DNA from: Panagrolaimus kolymaensis
Lineage: Eukaryota; Nematoda; Chromadorea; Rhabditida; Panagrolaimidae
Assembly: GCA_028622995.1 (NCBI GenBank)
Contig: JAJQJQ010000008.1
Coordinates: forward strand, 1,240,001 to 1,304,000
Direction of reading: 5' to 3'
DNA length: 64,000 bases
Made by a program: the position numbers and the translations under genes. Shown in pieces: positions 41,259-53,294 of this stretch (the first letter of the stretch is position 1; each line of letters starts with the position of its first letter). The notes beneath the pieces were generated by a model. The model did not search any database, was not told where the DNA came from, and saw only the letters and a program-made list of their open reading frames with translations.

Positions 41259-44200
41259 GAAGAATTTTGCCAAAATTTATTATTTTTTGTGTTAGTTTTT
41301 TATTTCTTTTTTTACGGTGTAGTTTGTTGTAAGAGTTTTCACTTTTACCGAGGTTTAAAAAAAGCAATTTTAATAAAAATATTATTCCTTTGTTTCGATT
41401 TTTGTGAAATCTGCAAAAATGTTGATATTCTTCAACTTATTTTTAAAATCCTTGCAAAATGGAAGATTTTATTTGTACCATTCCATAAGTACCACGATTT
41501 CCCTGTTTTATTTGTTTTGAAACCCTCTAAATAATCAAGTTGAAATTTTTACTAATTTTATCATATTAAATGTGCCGGTAAGTAACTTATATTTATTTTT
41601 ATATTGACTTTGGCTACTTTGGAGAAGCTTTGGATAATCGTTCTTTGAACAATGTTGAGAATGTCGTCAATATCTCCTTTTTTGAAGTCGAAGGAGATGG
41701 AGGTTAGCTAGCTATAATGATCAATCACACATTCGTCTGGTCTTTTGATAAAGACTTTTGAGATTAAAAAAAAAATTTTTATAGAAAACTTAATAAGAAA
41801 ATAGCTTTTAATTAAATATTCAAAAGTAAAACTAAAAAGAATAAAAAATAATTTTACTTGAATGACGACTAAAGCAAAATATATTTTTATTATCAGGCAG
41901 CATAAACTTTTGAGCAAAGAGAAGAAAAAAAACGATAGAAAAACACGTCACTTATTTCCAAGCATATGTTTTTTTTTGTGACTGACCACAGGCAGTTGCT
42001 ACTCGCTTTTATAATTTCCATTTCATTTTATTTTTTGGTGTTAATTTTTTTTTATTTTTTGCCTAATTTCTTTGGTTAAACTGCTGTTGACAAAGTTTAA
42101 ACATAAAAAAAATAAAGCTTCCTTGAAAGGTAAAAAAAGCCGCATCCAAAACAAAAAGTTAATATTGTTCTTTAGTCTCAGTTTATTTATTTTTTATTAT
42201 CTGGATTTATTATCACAAGTTAATAAATTAAAATTCAAAAAAATCGCCTGTTGCGTAGTTCGTTTCATTGATGATCTAATTTATTTTAAATTTTTATTGA
42301 ACTTTACAGGGGAAAAATTTCGCTTTGCAGATTGTATTTTTAAGATTCAATTTTTGAAAATTTCAAAAAAAATAATTTTTACTTATCATTATGAGTGTAA
42401 TTATATTTTTTAATTCGTCATCGATTGATTAGATTAACTTATATCTTTAAATAATAGCAAAAAAGAAATGAAAAAAGATAAACCTAAAATATTTAAAATA
42501 AAAAGAAAAAAAACAAACGAAAACATTGATGATTTGAAAGTTTTAAAGCAAAAAAAAAAAGCTTGCTGTTATTTTATTTTGCTTTCATTTTGATTCTTTT
42601 CTTGTGTTTACATTTTTATTATGCTTGCTCTTTAAATCGATAAGACAAATAACAACAACAAGAAAAAACGAGCATGGAGAGATGCGATTTTTGTGTTCAA
42701 AGACGATCAAAATCGTTTGCTTTTCTGCGTTCTTTTTTGTGTTTTTGAAATTCCAATTATTTTAATTTTAACGATTGTTTTTTAATTTACACTACATAAT
42801 TTCATGATCAAAAAACGAAATATTAATCTTTATTTTATTTTTTATTCCTTGCTCGGAATTACAATTTTTTCAATTAGGATAATTATTAATTAATTTAAAA
42901 AAAAGCATGTTATTCCTGTATTTTTCTTTTCTTTAAAATTCTTTCCTAACTTTCGCAAACCATATTTTTTTAACGATGTTATTCAATTTAATTTTTAAAA
43001 AAAAGAAAAAAATAATAGCAAATATTCAAAAATTTAAAGCAACCAAATTTTCCGGACAATAATTATCAATAGATTTTCTTTCAAGGTAGCACTATTCCTT
43101 TTAAAGACAGCTATCTTATCAATTTTTTTTCCAATAAAAAAAACTTCATTATTTCTCTCAGAATTTTTATAACACATTTTTTCTCAAAATTTTATGTATA
43201 GTTTTTGGAATTTTTACATGGGTTTATTGTGTTAAAATATTGTGTAAATTTGCTTCTAAAACCGAAAAAAAGCAAAATTTATTTGTGTTTATATGCCAAA
43301 AAAACAAATTCATACGATTTAATTAAATTTTAAATAAGAAAATAAAAATAACAAAACTTGAAGAAAAAAGTTTACTGCATAATCACACAATAATTAGAAG
43401 TACAGTTGGAATAATGTGCCCGAGGTGATTATTTATCGTCCTTTTCTTCCTGCTTCTTTTCTTCTTTTTCATGCTTCTCTTGTTTATTTTGGGCATTAGT
43501 GGAGCCATGATTTTTCTTTAAATTTTGATTGTCACTTTTGTCCATCTTGATTTTGGTTTCTGAAAATTTGTTGCTTTTTAAGAAATTTTGACTTCTTTGT
43601 TAAAAGTAACAAAAAAAGGATAATCAACGGATACAAAAGAGGGCTAAAAATTTAGGCAGAAGGAGAAAACGAGAACGAAAACAGAAACTATGAACCAGGG
43701 CAATAAAATTTTGCATAAAACACCAAAAAAGCAGTAACAAATTATGATAATCTTTAAAATTTATAAAAAAAAGTAACAATTAGAACTTATAAAACGCAGA
43801 TTTCACCTTTTTTTATGTTGCGTTTCTCTTTTTAATAAGAAAAGAATAGTAAAAAAGTGGAAAGAAATATATTTCAATAAAAACAAAAACAAAATAAAGA
43901 TGGACAAACACGAGTCATTCAGCGCCAACAAAAAAAACTCCTCCCTTTTTCTTTGCTTAAAAAAACAAAATACATATTTTTTTTTCTTCATCTGTTTATT
44001 TCATTCACGAAAGACGACTGGTGCTGGCCACATTTCTCAACATTTTGTTTTGTTGTTTTTTTATTTCCTGTGCTTTTGAAAGAAGTGCAAAAAAAAGAGT
44101 AAATAACAACACGATGGAAAAAGATGGGCAAAGTTATTTTTTGAAATAATGGTATTAAAAAAACAATTAAAACAAAAATTATAATCCGTTTTTAAACTTT

Positions 44201-44344
44201 AGTATGAATAATTTTATAGTTTTATTAAAAAATGCAACATAGAAGCAAAAATAAAAATCGAATAGAAAAATGGTCAAAAAAAATTTAAAAAAAAGTAAAA
44301 ACTCTTTTCTTAGAGTTTGAAACATATGTATATTTTGAATTGAA
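41259..44344. other. Large AT-rich intergenic region with one small gene candidate
   Basis: Apart from the 38-codon frame at 43429-43545, no gene is supported. 41611-41712 (plus) reads DFGYFGEALDNRSLNNVENV then SFFEVEGDGG and a stop; it looks coding in composition but is isolated. Open frames at 41289-41534 and 42072-42413 are K/F/L-rich as expected by chance at this base composition. Confidence 0.4.
43429..43545 (-). CDS. Candidate 38-aa Lys/Glu-rich peptide
   Basis: ATG at 43545, stop at 43429-43431. The peptide is very hydrophilic (MDKSDNQNLKKNHG, then KQEKHEKEEKKQEEKDDK) and has no signal peptide. An ideal TTTTCAG acceptor lies 15 bases before the ATG, as in other genes here, which is the main reason for the call. 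Charged low-complexity peptides of this kind are intrinsically disordered. It could instead be the last exon of a longer gene. Confidence 0.35.
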   Translation of the reverse strand: MDKSDNQNLKKNHGSTNAQNKQEKHEKEEKKQEEKDDK

Positions 44345-45214
44345 TCATCCAAATTGAACAGTTTTGCCATTATTTGTCAAAATTTCACCTGAAATTTTGT
44401 TATCTATAATCCATGCTTGAAATTTTTGACCATTTATAATATCCATTAATTTTTTCTTCCATTTTTTTCCATCATTCATTCGAAATTCAAAGCAAAAATA
44501 TGTTTTTTTTGATGCATGCCTTTTCATAAATTTGCATAAAAGTGAAATATCTGCATCTGCTGGGATTATAAAAAAATGAAATCTAAAATAAATAAGTTTA
44601 AAATTAAATTTGGTGGAAATTAATTTTTTCAAAGTTTCTGTTGTACATAATTCATTTGAGCATCCATAATTTAATTTTTGAATATTTGGAACTTTTGCAA
44701 GAATTCGATCACATGAAACCAAAGCCCCATGATCATCGTCGTCGTAAATGTTAGCCAAATAAAACCATAAATCTTTAATTTTTTCGCCATTTGTAAGTAA
44801 ATCAAATTCAGATAATTTTAATGTTTGACCAATAATTGTCAATTCCTTGAGAGTCCATCGATAAATCTTATTTAAATTAATAAAACTTTCTGGAACGTTC
44901 CAAATCGAAAAGTAATTATTTGCCCAATATTTGATTCCATTATTAAAACAAAAATAGTAATTTTCTATTCCATTTTCGGTTTCAATTTCACAATATAAAT
45001 TTCGGTTATTGCAATGCTCAATTTTATAATTAACAACGATAATTTTATTTTTAGCAAAAAAATATTTGCATGTTTTTTGAAGCTTTTGAAGTCCATCAGC
45101 TGACGAGGGATTTTTTGTGATATTACAAATCAAACCATATGGAAGCGAAAAATACTGACGAAGATATGTGTCAAATGTATTAGGATTTGGATGAATAAAT
45201 TTTCGATTAACCAT
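44345..45214 (-). CDS. F-box-like family protein, intact (289 aa)
   Basis: ATG at 45214 directly before the signature FIHPNPNTFDTYLRQYFSLP. F-box-like ITKNPSSADGLQKLQ, KTCKYFFAKNKIIVVNYKI, KYWANNYFSIW, IYRWTLKELTIIGQTLKL, SEFDLLTNGEKIKDLWF, NIYDDDDHGALVSCDR, ILAKVPNIQKLNYGCSNEL, ETLKKLISTKF, ADADISLLCKFMKRHASK. The basic RHASKK segment and aromatic tail differ from the main array. Its leader sequence is duplicated at 27204-27262. Confidence 0.7.
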   Translation of the reverse strand: MVNRKFIHPNPNTFDTYLRQYFSLPYGLICNITKNPSSADGLQKLQKTCKYFFAKNKIIVVNYKIEHCNNRNLYCEIETENGIENYYFCFNNGIKYWANNYFSIWNVPESFINLNKIYRWTLKELTIIGQTLKLSEFDLLTNGEKIKDLWFYLANIYDDDDHGALVSCDRILAKVPNIQKLNYGCSNELCTTETLKKLISTKFNFKLIYFRFHFFIIPADADISLLCKFMKRHASKKTYFCFEFRMNDGKKWKKKLMDIINGQKFQAWIIDNKISGEILTNNGKTVQFG

Positions 45215-46766
45215 TTTTATGACAAACTTGACTGCAAAAAATCGTTCGAACTAAAAAATATAGAAAATCTAAAGCAAAGAAAAAAATAATGTAAATGGCA
45301 AAAGGCCGCCAAAATCTAAAAATCAATCAACTACATTTTTTGTTGATAGAAATCCTTTTTATTTTTCCTTCAAAATTTGTTTTTGTTTTTGAGTGAAAAT
45401 TGTTGAAAAAAATGCTTAACACAATTCATTGATTTTTTTTAAATTTTCTTTACAATTTTTATTTTTAATTTAATTTAATTATTATTTAATTAATTCAATG
45501 TTAAATAAAACACCATCTTTGACATTATATGGGAAGGAAGAATTTTTGTCTCTGTAGTAATCATAATTTAAAGATATTGGAGCTTGTGAAAAAAACAAAT
45601 GTTTGATTAGCTTTTGTAATTGGTTCAAATTAAAACAAAATAAAAAAATAATTATTAAAAATTCAAAAAAAAATGGTCAGAAAGTTTTTTTGTTAAAAAG
45701 ATTGAGGCAAAGAAAGTATGTTTTTGCGCGGCAAAAAAAAAGCTTTTTTTCGACAGCGCCAAAAAGACTAAAACCAAAGCCAAAGAATAACTATTTTTAG
45801 AAGGAAACAGAGAAGAGAATGTCAAACATTCAAAGGCATATGATTACATACATAAGTGTCTTAATGCTAGGTCAAAGCTAGCAGATGGAGAAAAAAAGAA
45901 CCGATCAAATGATTTTTTTGTTTATGCTTACGGAGAGAAGAATAGGGAAGGGAAGAAAAAATGCGATGGTTCAAACGATGATCGCTTTTTTATTTTCAAG
46001 AATTTTTTTTTGAATATTTTATTAATTAATTTTTTGTTTTAAGCAAATTTAATATTGATGAGAAAATGATTTTCTTGAAAAGGTTTTTTGCTTTCTTTAG
46101 ATAGAAAACACACTCAACCAACTGAACACAAATCAAAGCCATATTCTCGCTTGCGCACGAATGAATGACTTTGGGCATAATTTCATATCGATGTATTAAA
46201 TGTGAAAGCACAAGAAAGACAATTTAAATTCTGATAAAAATTAGTGGGCATTCGAATTTCGAAAGCATGTTTAAAGGTGGAAGAGCTTATTTTTGAATCG
46301 AACACCGACGACTTAAATCACGGGTGGATTCTAGAAAAAAAGCACAAAAGTATCCAAAAATAAAATGCTACTCAATATTACAGGTAAGAAATTTTACATA
46401 AATCTTCTTTTTTATAATCATTATACAGAGCTCAACAACAACGTCAAAATCTTGCAACTGCATGCATAGCCAATCATGGCCTGAACGATAAAATTTTACG
46501 TGAAAATCCAGTTTATGGTGTTATGATAGCAGCGGCTTTACCTATGATCATAAAGTTAAGCCAAAAAGAAAGAAAGCAACCGAAGAAGCTGTAATTATTA
46601 GAGTGTAGCGGTATATTATTAGTTTCACCTGTGTGCTTGAGTGAATTCCTTTATTATAAATTATGACATTCACTAATTTTATTTGCGAAAAAAAATTGCA
46701 AAATATTATTAAACAAAAATTAAAAACTACTGTATTATTTCTTGGGAGAAAAAAGAAAGATTCCTT
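45215..46766. other. Intergenic with one possible exon scrap
   Basis: 46430-46594 (plus), after a TTATACAG acceptor, reads NLATACIANHGLNDKILREN and YGVMIAAALPMIIKLSQKER, then stops; family not recognised. Otherwise AT-rich. A candidate first exon ending ATTACAG|GTAAGA near 46383 may belong to it. Confidence 0.35.
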
Positions 46767-49700
46767 TTAATAAATTAATTCCAAGTATATCAAATAACCT
46801 GATAGACTATTGTCAAAACTATCATATACATCCAAATTAGTACCAGTATAAAAATAAATGGTTTTATTAGAAGGAAATATTATTACATTTCCGTTTTGAG
46901 TTATGCTGAAAAATTTATTTTTTTTAAATCAAGAAAGAAACTATAAAAACAAAAAAAGTTTTGTACATACTTATATTGTTTTTCATTAACAACAAAATAA
47001 AGATTCCAGCTATTATTTAAATTATAAACATCCATCACTGATAATTTTAAAGAATATTTTTGAGAATAATACTTTGCAAAAGGACTCAACCATAATGTCA
47101 TGGAATCATATCCTTCGCCATATCCAGGCGATGCTATTGCCGTTTTGTCATTTTGGGTTAAATTAAATACTGGAATTACTAACTGTGGAAATGTATAATC
47201 TATTTTAACTGAAGTATAGATTGGAATTTCAATTATGTAAATTCGTGAATATAATACAATCTTTCTCCATTGTTTTGATGATGAAGAACTAAAAAAAATC
47301 CAAACTTTTCAAATTAAATTCAAGAAAAAGTTTTTTCAAAAGCGATTTACTTGAATTCAATAAGCAATTTTTTATTTTCATTTCCAGCATAAAATTTCAC
47401 TGTGTTAATAACCGAAGCGGTCCAAACTCTATCAATCCAAATATTTTCATCAGGGGTTGCCAAAATAAAAATATGGCACGGCTGTATATTATTTGAAACT
47501 CCCACTATTGATGGAATTGAAACTAATGGATCACCAATAAAGAAAATATTCTTTTTAAAAAGGCATCCGCCAATATTGTCTTAAAAATTAACAATTTATA
47601 ATTTTGTTGAAACGAGTTTTTAAAACAAATAACAAACAATTAGAAATTTTAAATATCAAATAACCAAATAAAATTTGTGAATCAATACTATGAAATAAAG
47701 CAATTTTATTCGTTTGTGTATCACATTGGAATTGATTTTGAGTTAAAGAAGAGAAACTAAAAAATTACAATATTATATTTGTTTTAAAAAAGCCTCTTTT
47801 TTGTTGAACAAACCAATTTTTTAAATTTAATTGCCTTTCCAATAATTCATTATTAAAAAATCCAAATTCCCTTTCCATTCCAATAAGATTTGTAGAAATT
47901 TCAATATTTTTGTCGCTCTGAAAACCCAACAAAATTTAAAATGCCATGCTCTAAAAAAAAAATTAACCTACAATATCTTGTGCTAATTCAATTAATATTA
48001 AATGTCCTGGTTTCATATATTGAACATCATATGATTGAATTGGATCATTTTTAGTTAAAGTTATCGTTGCATCAATTAATGGCACTATAAATTATAGTAT
48101 TTTATTTTTTGAATAAAAATAATAAAGCTTACAATCAAAAGTGGAAATTTCAATATCCAAATGTCTCACCCTAGATGAAGCGTATGTAATAGCTTCAAAA
48201 ATATTACTATTATTAGGCGAAAGATATGCATATAAAATTTTTGCATTTATATCGCTTGATATAAGTATAGTGGTATTATTAGAAATCACTTTGAAATCAT
48301 CCGGAATTTCAGGATTATTACTTGTAAAATCTAATTTAATATTTATTAATTTATTCATGCAGGATGAATCAGAAATAATCTATAACCATTTATTTTAATT
48401 TAAACTAGGCGCTACGCGGACCTTCGGTCCGCCATGAAGCTTGTTTTATGTAAATTATTACGAAAATTTTGTCATTAATTATTTTGATCTTTACTCTGGA
48501 AGATAAGATCGCCATCTCCGCAACATCGCATGCTAATTTACTTCTTTATTAAGGTCCTCTAAGCTTGCTCTAAATTGCCCCTAACAATTCCTATAGCATA
48601 TTAATCAATTGCAAACGATTTCTCCGCTTTCTCTCAATTTGGATCTACAAAACCATTTTCAAAGATCCCCAATTGTTAATTGCTCCTCAAAATTAGCTTC
48701 TTAGATTTTTTCCTTCATATTGGAGTCTGGGATCTCTTCCTTGTTATTCGGGTCTTGGATCTTTTCCTTACTATTGGGGCTTTGGATATATTTTTTGTTA
48801 TTGGATCATTGGATAACAACAATCACTTCCTCAAAAAACAAACGACCGTTCATCACCGCGTCCTTTTTATGAAATGCAAACGCGTTTTCTTTCCTCGCGC
48901 ATTTATTCTTTTTTTAATGCAAATTTATTCATTTTTTTGTAAACTTTCCCATGAAGCATTTCCAAGCACAAAATGACGAAAAAACGCACAATGAAAATTA
49001 CTAGGAAGGAAATCATATATAAATTCATTTTACGGATTTAAAATCGAAGCTTATATACATACACTTACCGTATAATTACATTTTAAATTGCTGCAGTAAT
49101 AGTTAATATGGTTTTGGTCATCGGTTATATTTATTAATTGATAATAATTTGTTTTATTACAATCAACTTTGAATATAGGCACAGAACATTGACAAACTGG
49201 AATAATTTAATTAATTGCTTGCTTTAAATTTCTCACAAAAATTTTTTTTTAATTTACTTATTTTTATAAAATGCACACTAAAACCCCTATTCTCTATGCT
49301 TCCATCACTACTAAATTCAAATTTATAATGTTTAGTTGTGCCATTTTTATATGCTTTGAAAACCGTATTCTCATTTAATTGTTGTTCACCAAATTCATCC
49401 GTATATTTTATAATATCCACATTTTTTTCTAAAGCTATTATAGTTATTGCAATTATTTCGGATCCATTTTCAACAAATAAATTATAGGAACATTTTGCAT
49501 TATTTGGAAAACCATTTGAATCATTTTTCATATTACTCCAAACAATAGTGTAATTTCCGAGGTTTGTTTGAGGACATTCTATATTAACAAAAACTGGATC
49601 TTTTTTAACTATGGTTATATAAGCTTCAAAAATATTTGAATAATTTAAATGATCTTTGAAAAATAATATTTTAAGATGATTGTCATTATTATAATAAGCT

Positions 49701-50654
49701 TGAAAAGTGTTAACAAGATTTTGGCTAAAAATTTATGTAAAACTAAGTATTCCGACTCCATACCTGGGCATGGTATCCCGACAATTTTTTGGATTTTGCG
49801 TTATCCATTTGGAATAAATGGTCCACACTTTTATTTTATCTCGAAAATTACCATAATTTTCCGAAGAACAAAATCAAAAATTTTTTTTATTAGATTTTTA
49901 AGATTTGGGTGCGCTATCCCCATAAAAATCCTGCGTTATGCGCTATCTAGGACCTGATAATCGGGTGCCTTGCCCATGTATAATTACGTCGTTAAAAGGA
50001 CTAACTTTGTAATAACATATTCAGTGCTGTTTAGAACAACAAAATTAGCTAACGAAGAAATATCTAAATTAGTAAATACAATTTTAAATCCATATCCATC
50101 TGGCCCGGTGAAAACCCATTTACAATTAAGATTAAATTTTGGAATATCATAATAACTATTTCGAATAAATATAATTTGTGAATCATCTTCAAAATGATAT
50201 GGCTCTATACTGCTCAAAGATCCTAAAGCACAAGAATCACCCCAATCATCAAAAAATGCAAAGCCTTGAAACGTTTGAAGAAAGTTTGTTGTAAACAAAT
50301 ATTGGGTGACATTCTCATGAATTTCAAATACACTTTTAGATTTTGATAAATCACCATCAACAAATCCAACTACATAAGGATTTGATATAGCGAGAACAAA
50401 ATTTGTTTTCTATATAGCACAAATTTAAATATTTTTTTAAAAAATCAAAAAAAACTTACCAAAATAATATTAGATGTATTAAGTTTGAAATTAATTGAAC
50501 AAAAATCAAACATTAATTTAGGGAAATTAGGTGTTTCAAAAAATGCAATTTCGCCAATATCAAGTTGTACTGTATGATTTGAGGGGCAAATTTCTTTGCT
50601 ATTTATTCTTTGTAACCAATAATAAAATAGCAAAAAAACACTTTGAAAAATCAT
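46767..50654 (-). CDS. Secreted multi-domain CUB-like protein (11 exons, 811 aa)
   Basis: Exons 50654-50460, 50409-50006, 49724-49258, 49196-49069, 48379-48133, 48084-47972, 47917-47814, 47756-47665, 47579-47351, 47288-46971, 46905-46767; every phase closes with no stop. Signal peptide MIFQSVFLLFYYWLQRINS. Repeated CUB-like patterns of the nematode CUB_2 type: CPSNHTVQLDIGEIAFFETPNF; CKWVFTGPDGYGFKIVFTNL; a middle region with paired cysteines; and near the end IASPGYGEGYDSMTLWLSPF with YSLKLSVMDVYNLN and VIIFPSNKTIYFYTGTN. No transmembrane segment near the C-terminus. CUB-like secreted proteins in nematodes are often induced by pathogens or stress (family knowledge). The intron at 49725-50005 contains a MITE and the one at 48380-49068 a hairpin and a minisatellite. 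Confidence 0.75.
48416..48432. repeat. GC-rich palindrome in CUB-like intron
   Basis: GCGGACC-TTC-GGTCCGC is a perfect 7-bp stem in a GC-rich patch. TTC loops are also found in the hairpin at 14824-14836. Confidence 0.7.
48698..48814. repeat. 27-bp minisatellite, 4.3 copies, in CUB-like intron
   Basis: Units start at 48698, 48725, 48752 and 48779, with a 9-bp partial at 48806. Consensus core GTCTTGGATCTTTTCCTT then WTATTGGG. The unit is a multiple of three, so the plus strand reads as a 9-residue repeat (LDLFLTIGA-like), but it lies in an intron of the minus-strand gene and no plus-strand gene is supported. Confidence 0.75.
49761..49980. mobile_element. 220-bp MITE inside a CUB-like intron
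   Basis: Ends TACCTGGGCATGGTATCCCGA and TCGGGTGCCTTGCCCATGTA are imperfect inverted repeats (about 17 of 21 matching). The TA at each tip fits a Tc1/mariner-type element duplicating TA. The interior is GC-richer than the flanks and non-coding. Splicing around it leaves exon phases intact. Confidence 0.65.
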
Positions 50655-51208
50655 TTTTCTTTCCAACGGAGTAGTAAGCAAAGACCACTATCAAAAGTGT
50701 GAAAGGAAAAAAAATAATGTGAGAAAAACGCATTTTATTTCATACATTTCATGGTGTTCAGCATTAAGGCGATTAAATATGCTTAGAAATTATTTTTTTT
50801 TCCATACATTTTGCGCATTTAGAATTGGAAAATACGCTTATGATTTTTTATAAAATTTATAGTTTTGACTATCAATTTTCCCAAAAAATTCTGCATGCAA
50901 ATTTTTTTATTTTTTTGATCTTTGCATTTTTTATTTGGGAAGTTAAAAATCAACAAAGAAAATGCCTAGTTTTTTATTAAATGTTTTGGTCTTTTTCTCT
51001 CCTTAATTTGCAATTTTTTTTTTCATAAATAGTAAAAATGTTTTGGAAAAAATGTAATCCAGCAAGATTGTTTTTGAATTTGTGATATTAAAGAATAATT
51101 TTTGAAATTGTTTGGAAAAAAGATTGAAAGACAAGAGTTAATAATAAAAAATGCAAAAAAAAATAGCTAATGACAACAAAAAAGAAAGATAATGTTTTTA
51201 AAAAGCTT
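50655..51208. other. Intergenic, CUB-like 5' flank and F-box-like 3' flank
   Basis: TTTTTATTAAATGTTTTGGTC and AAAAATGTTTTGGAAAAAATG near 50970-51050 are weak relatives of the F-box promoter block, which here would precede the CUB-like gene. Nothing else is seen. Confidence 0.4.
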
Positions 51209-52060
51209 TTATCCAATGAAAGCGAAATTTTGATTTTGAGAAAAAATAGACATCACTGTCTTATTTTCTTTCATCCATGGAAGTAGGTCTTCGTTAACCA
51301 TAGTTTTAAATATATGAAAATAATCTTCTGAATTAGCCATTACAAAATCAATATGGACGTGCGAATCTTTAGCCATATTTTTTCTTAAAAATTTGCATAA
51401 AAGTTTTAGATCTTCAGTTTGAGACAGATGTGGAATTTTTATCATAAATTGATAAAGCTTTGAACGAAATTCCAACAAATTCATTTTTTCAAAAGTTTCA
51501 TTGGAGAATATTTCATTTTTGTTAATATAAATAAAACATTCAATATTTGGTACTTTTGCAAGAACTTTATCGCAAGAAACTATAGTTCCATTCTCGTCGT
51601 CACGAATATCCACTTCCCTTAAATCCAAACTTTTTATATTTCCACCATTCAACAAGAAATCGAGTTCCGAAAATTTTAAAGTTTGGTTCTGAATTACTAA
51701 GGCTTCGAGAGTGCATCGATAAATATTTTTTGAAATTCCATATTGACAAACTAGATTTTCGGTCAACCAAAATTTAATTTCATTGAAATAAAAATGAACA
51801 TAGTTTCCTTTTTGGTTTTTTAGTTGATAGAAAAAATAACCATCTTTTCCGGGATACAAATCCATTTTGTCATAAACAACAATAACTTGATTTTTAGCAA
51901 AAAAATATTTGCACGTTTTTTGGAGTTTTTGAAGGCCATCAGCAGAAATTGGATTCTTGGAAACATAAAAAATAATTGAAGATGGAAGAGAAAATTGCTG
52001 ACGTCGAGGAAAATCGAAGATTTTTGAAATTGAAGTTTTATAGAAAATATATGAGCTCAT
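51209..52060 (-). CDS. F-box-like family protein, intact (283 aa), FDFPRRQ subgroup
   Basis: ATG at 52060 chosen because the longer frame (to 52150) adds a basic and aromatic stretch absent from its sister. ISKIFDFPRRQQFSLP, F-box-like IIFYVSKNPISADGLQKLQ, KTCKYFFAKNQVIVVYDKM, KFWLTENLVC, NIYRCTLEALVIQNQTLKF, SELDFLLNGGNIKSLDLREV, CDKVLAKVPNIECF, NETFEKMNLLEFRSKLYQF, LSQTEDLKLLCKFLRKNMA. Sister of 32972-33829. Confidence 0.7.
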   Translation of the reverse strand: MSSYIFYKTSISKIFDFPRRQQFSLPSSIIFYVSKNPISADGLQKLQKTCKYFFAKNQVIVVYDKMDLYPGKDGYFFYQLKNQKGNYVHFYFNEIKFWLTENLVCQYGISKNIYRCTLEALVIQNQTLKFSELDFLLNGGNIKSLDLREVDIRDDENGTIVSCDKVLAKVPNIECFIYINKNEIFSNETFEKMNLLEFRSKLYQFMIKIPHLSQTEDLKLLCKFLRKNMAKDSHVHIDFVMANSEDYFHIFKTMVNEDLLPWMKENKTVMSIFSQNQNFAFIG

Positions 52061-52229
52061 TCTTTCTTGAAATACAAACAAATAAGAAATATGTGGAAAA
52101 GAAAAATGGAAAAAAATTTTAGTTGTCTTTTTTTGTTGTTTACCACTCATAACATTTTTTGGCTAAAATTAAAGAGGATGACCCAGATTACATACATATG
52201 CTCCAAAAGTGGCTCTTTTTTGGAAATGG

Positions 52230-52330
52230 TCTGTCATGAGTGTTTTTTATTTTTGGGTGTGTTCTTTTTTTTTTGCTGGCATTTTCTTTAAAAAAAAAGC
52301 ATGAGCGTTTTAGAAAGATGCAATCCAGCA
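52230..52330 (-). promoter_or_regulatory. F-box-family promoter block, diverged
   Basis: GAGTGTTTTTTATTTTTGGG and GCATGAGCGTTTTAGAAAGATGCAATCC; the latter nearly matches 32720-32755. It overlaps the first codons of the 7TM-like open frame at 52301, whose N-terminus is therefore derived from promoter DNA. Confidence 0.4.
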
Positions 52331-52344
52331 AGTTTTTATTCGAA

Positions 52345-52834
52345 TAATGGCCCTTATGTAAATAAGCCGAGCTATAAATGTTTTTATTTAATTTTTTCTA
52401 ATGGATTAAATTTTAATGTTAATAATTATTGGATGATATATCTCGACCCAATTATCTCCCAGATTATCAAAAATAATGTCTTTTCTGCTTTATTTCTTCT
52501 TTCTCTCTCTCGATTTTTAACTATTTTTTATACAAACCTCTTTGAAAAGCTTACACGAGGACTAAGGATTTTTATAAATATTTTTATATTTTATGTTATT
52601 GTTATTTTTTACGATATTAACTATTTATTTATCGTGCTCAGAAATATGAGATATGATTATTTATGCAGAGTTCAACAAAACTTAACAACAGCTCTTTGCA
52701 AAGAAGCAACGGATTTTTTGTTCAATCTTTTTAATATCTGTCAATTAATTTTTATATTATTGGCGTATTTGAAGCCTTTCTTATGTTTATTAAGCTCAAT
52801 GATATTTGCAACTAAGATAGTTTGGAATGCTTAA
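52345..52834 (+). pseudogene. Truncated 7TM receptor paralog
   Basis: CFYLIFSNGLNFNVNNYW, NVFSALFLLSLSRFLTIFYT, NLFEKLTRGLRIFINIFIF, IVLRNMRYDYLCRVQQNLT and YLKPFLCLLSSMIFATKIV match residues of about 75-240 of the intact receptor at 28.1 kb. The frame then stops at 52832-52834, before transmembrane segments 6 and 7. The first 26 codons of the open frame (from 52301) are unrelated. It would encode at most three or four membrane spans. Confidence 0.65.
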
Positions 52835-53294
52835 TGAGATCACAATTAAAATGGATCAAATTAATACTGTTCACATTGATTTATTAAAAAAACATGAAAC
52901 TCATGACCGATTTGAAGTAATGAAGAATCGATTAGCTGATTTCGAAAGCATCGTAAGTTGTTTAACGTAAACATGATACAACCAAAATAATCACTTTTTA
53001 GAATATTAAATTTAAAAAGATATAAAAATTCATTTAGCCTTTCTAAATATCGATTTTTGATGATTCATCTTCTTTTTTTTTGCAGGGCTTTTTTGAATTT
53101 TTTATTTAATATTTCTTTTTCTTTTTTTCAGTAAAATAACTTGCTTCATAGATTGAAATGAGTGGCAGAAAACTTTCCTAGTGATGATATTTTGATAACT
53201 TTTGGTTTTTTATGGTGATTTAACGCATATTAATTTTGAAATATTCGCCACAATAAATAAAATATTTCAAGAACAATGGAATTACTTCACTCCT

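Noticed and set aside
41289..42413. Open frames of 81 and 113 codons
   Set aside because: Composition is K/F/L/I-rich as expected from AT-rich noncoding DNA; no paralog, splice site or motif.
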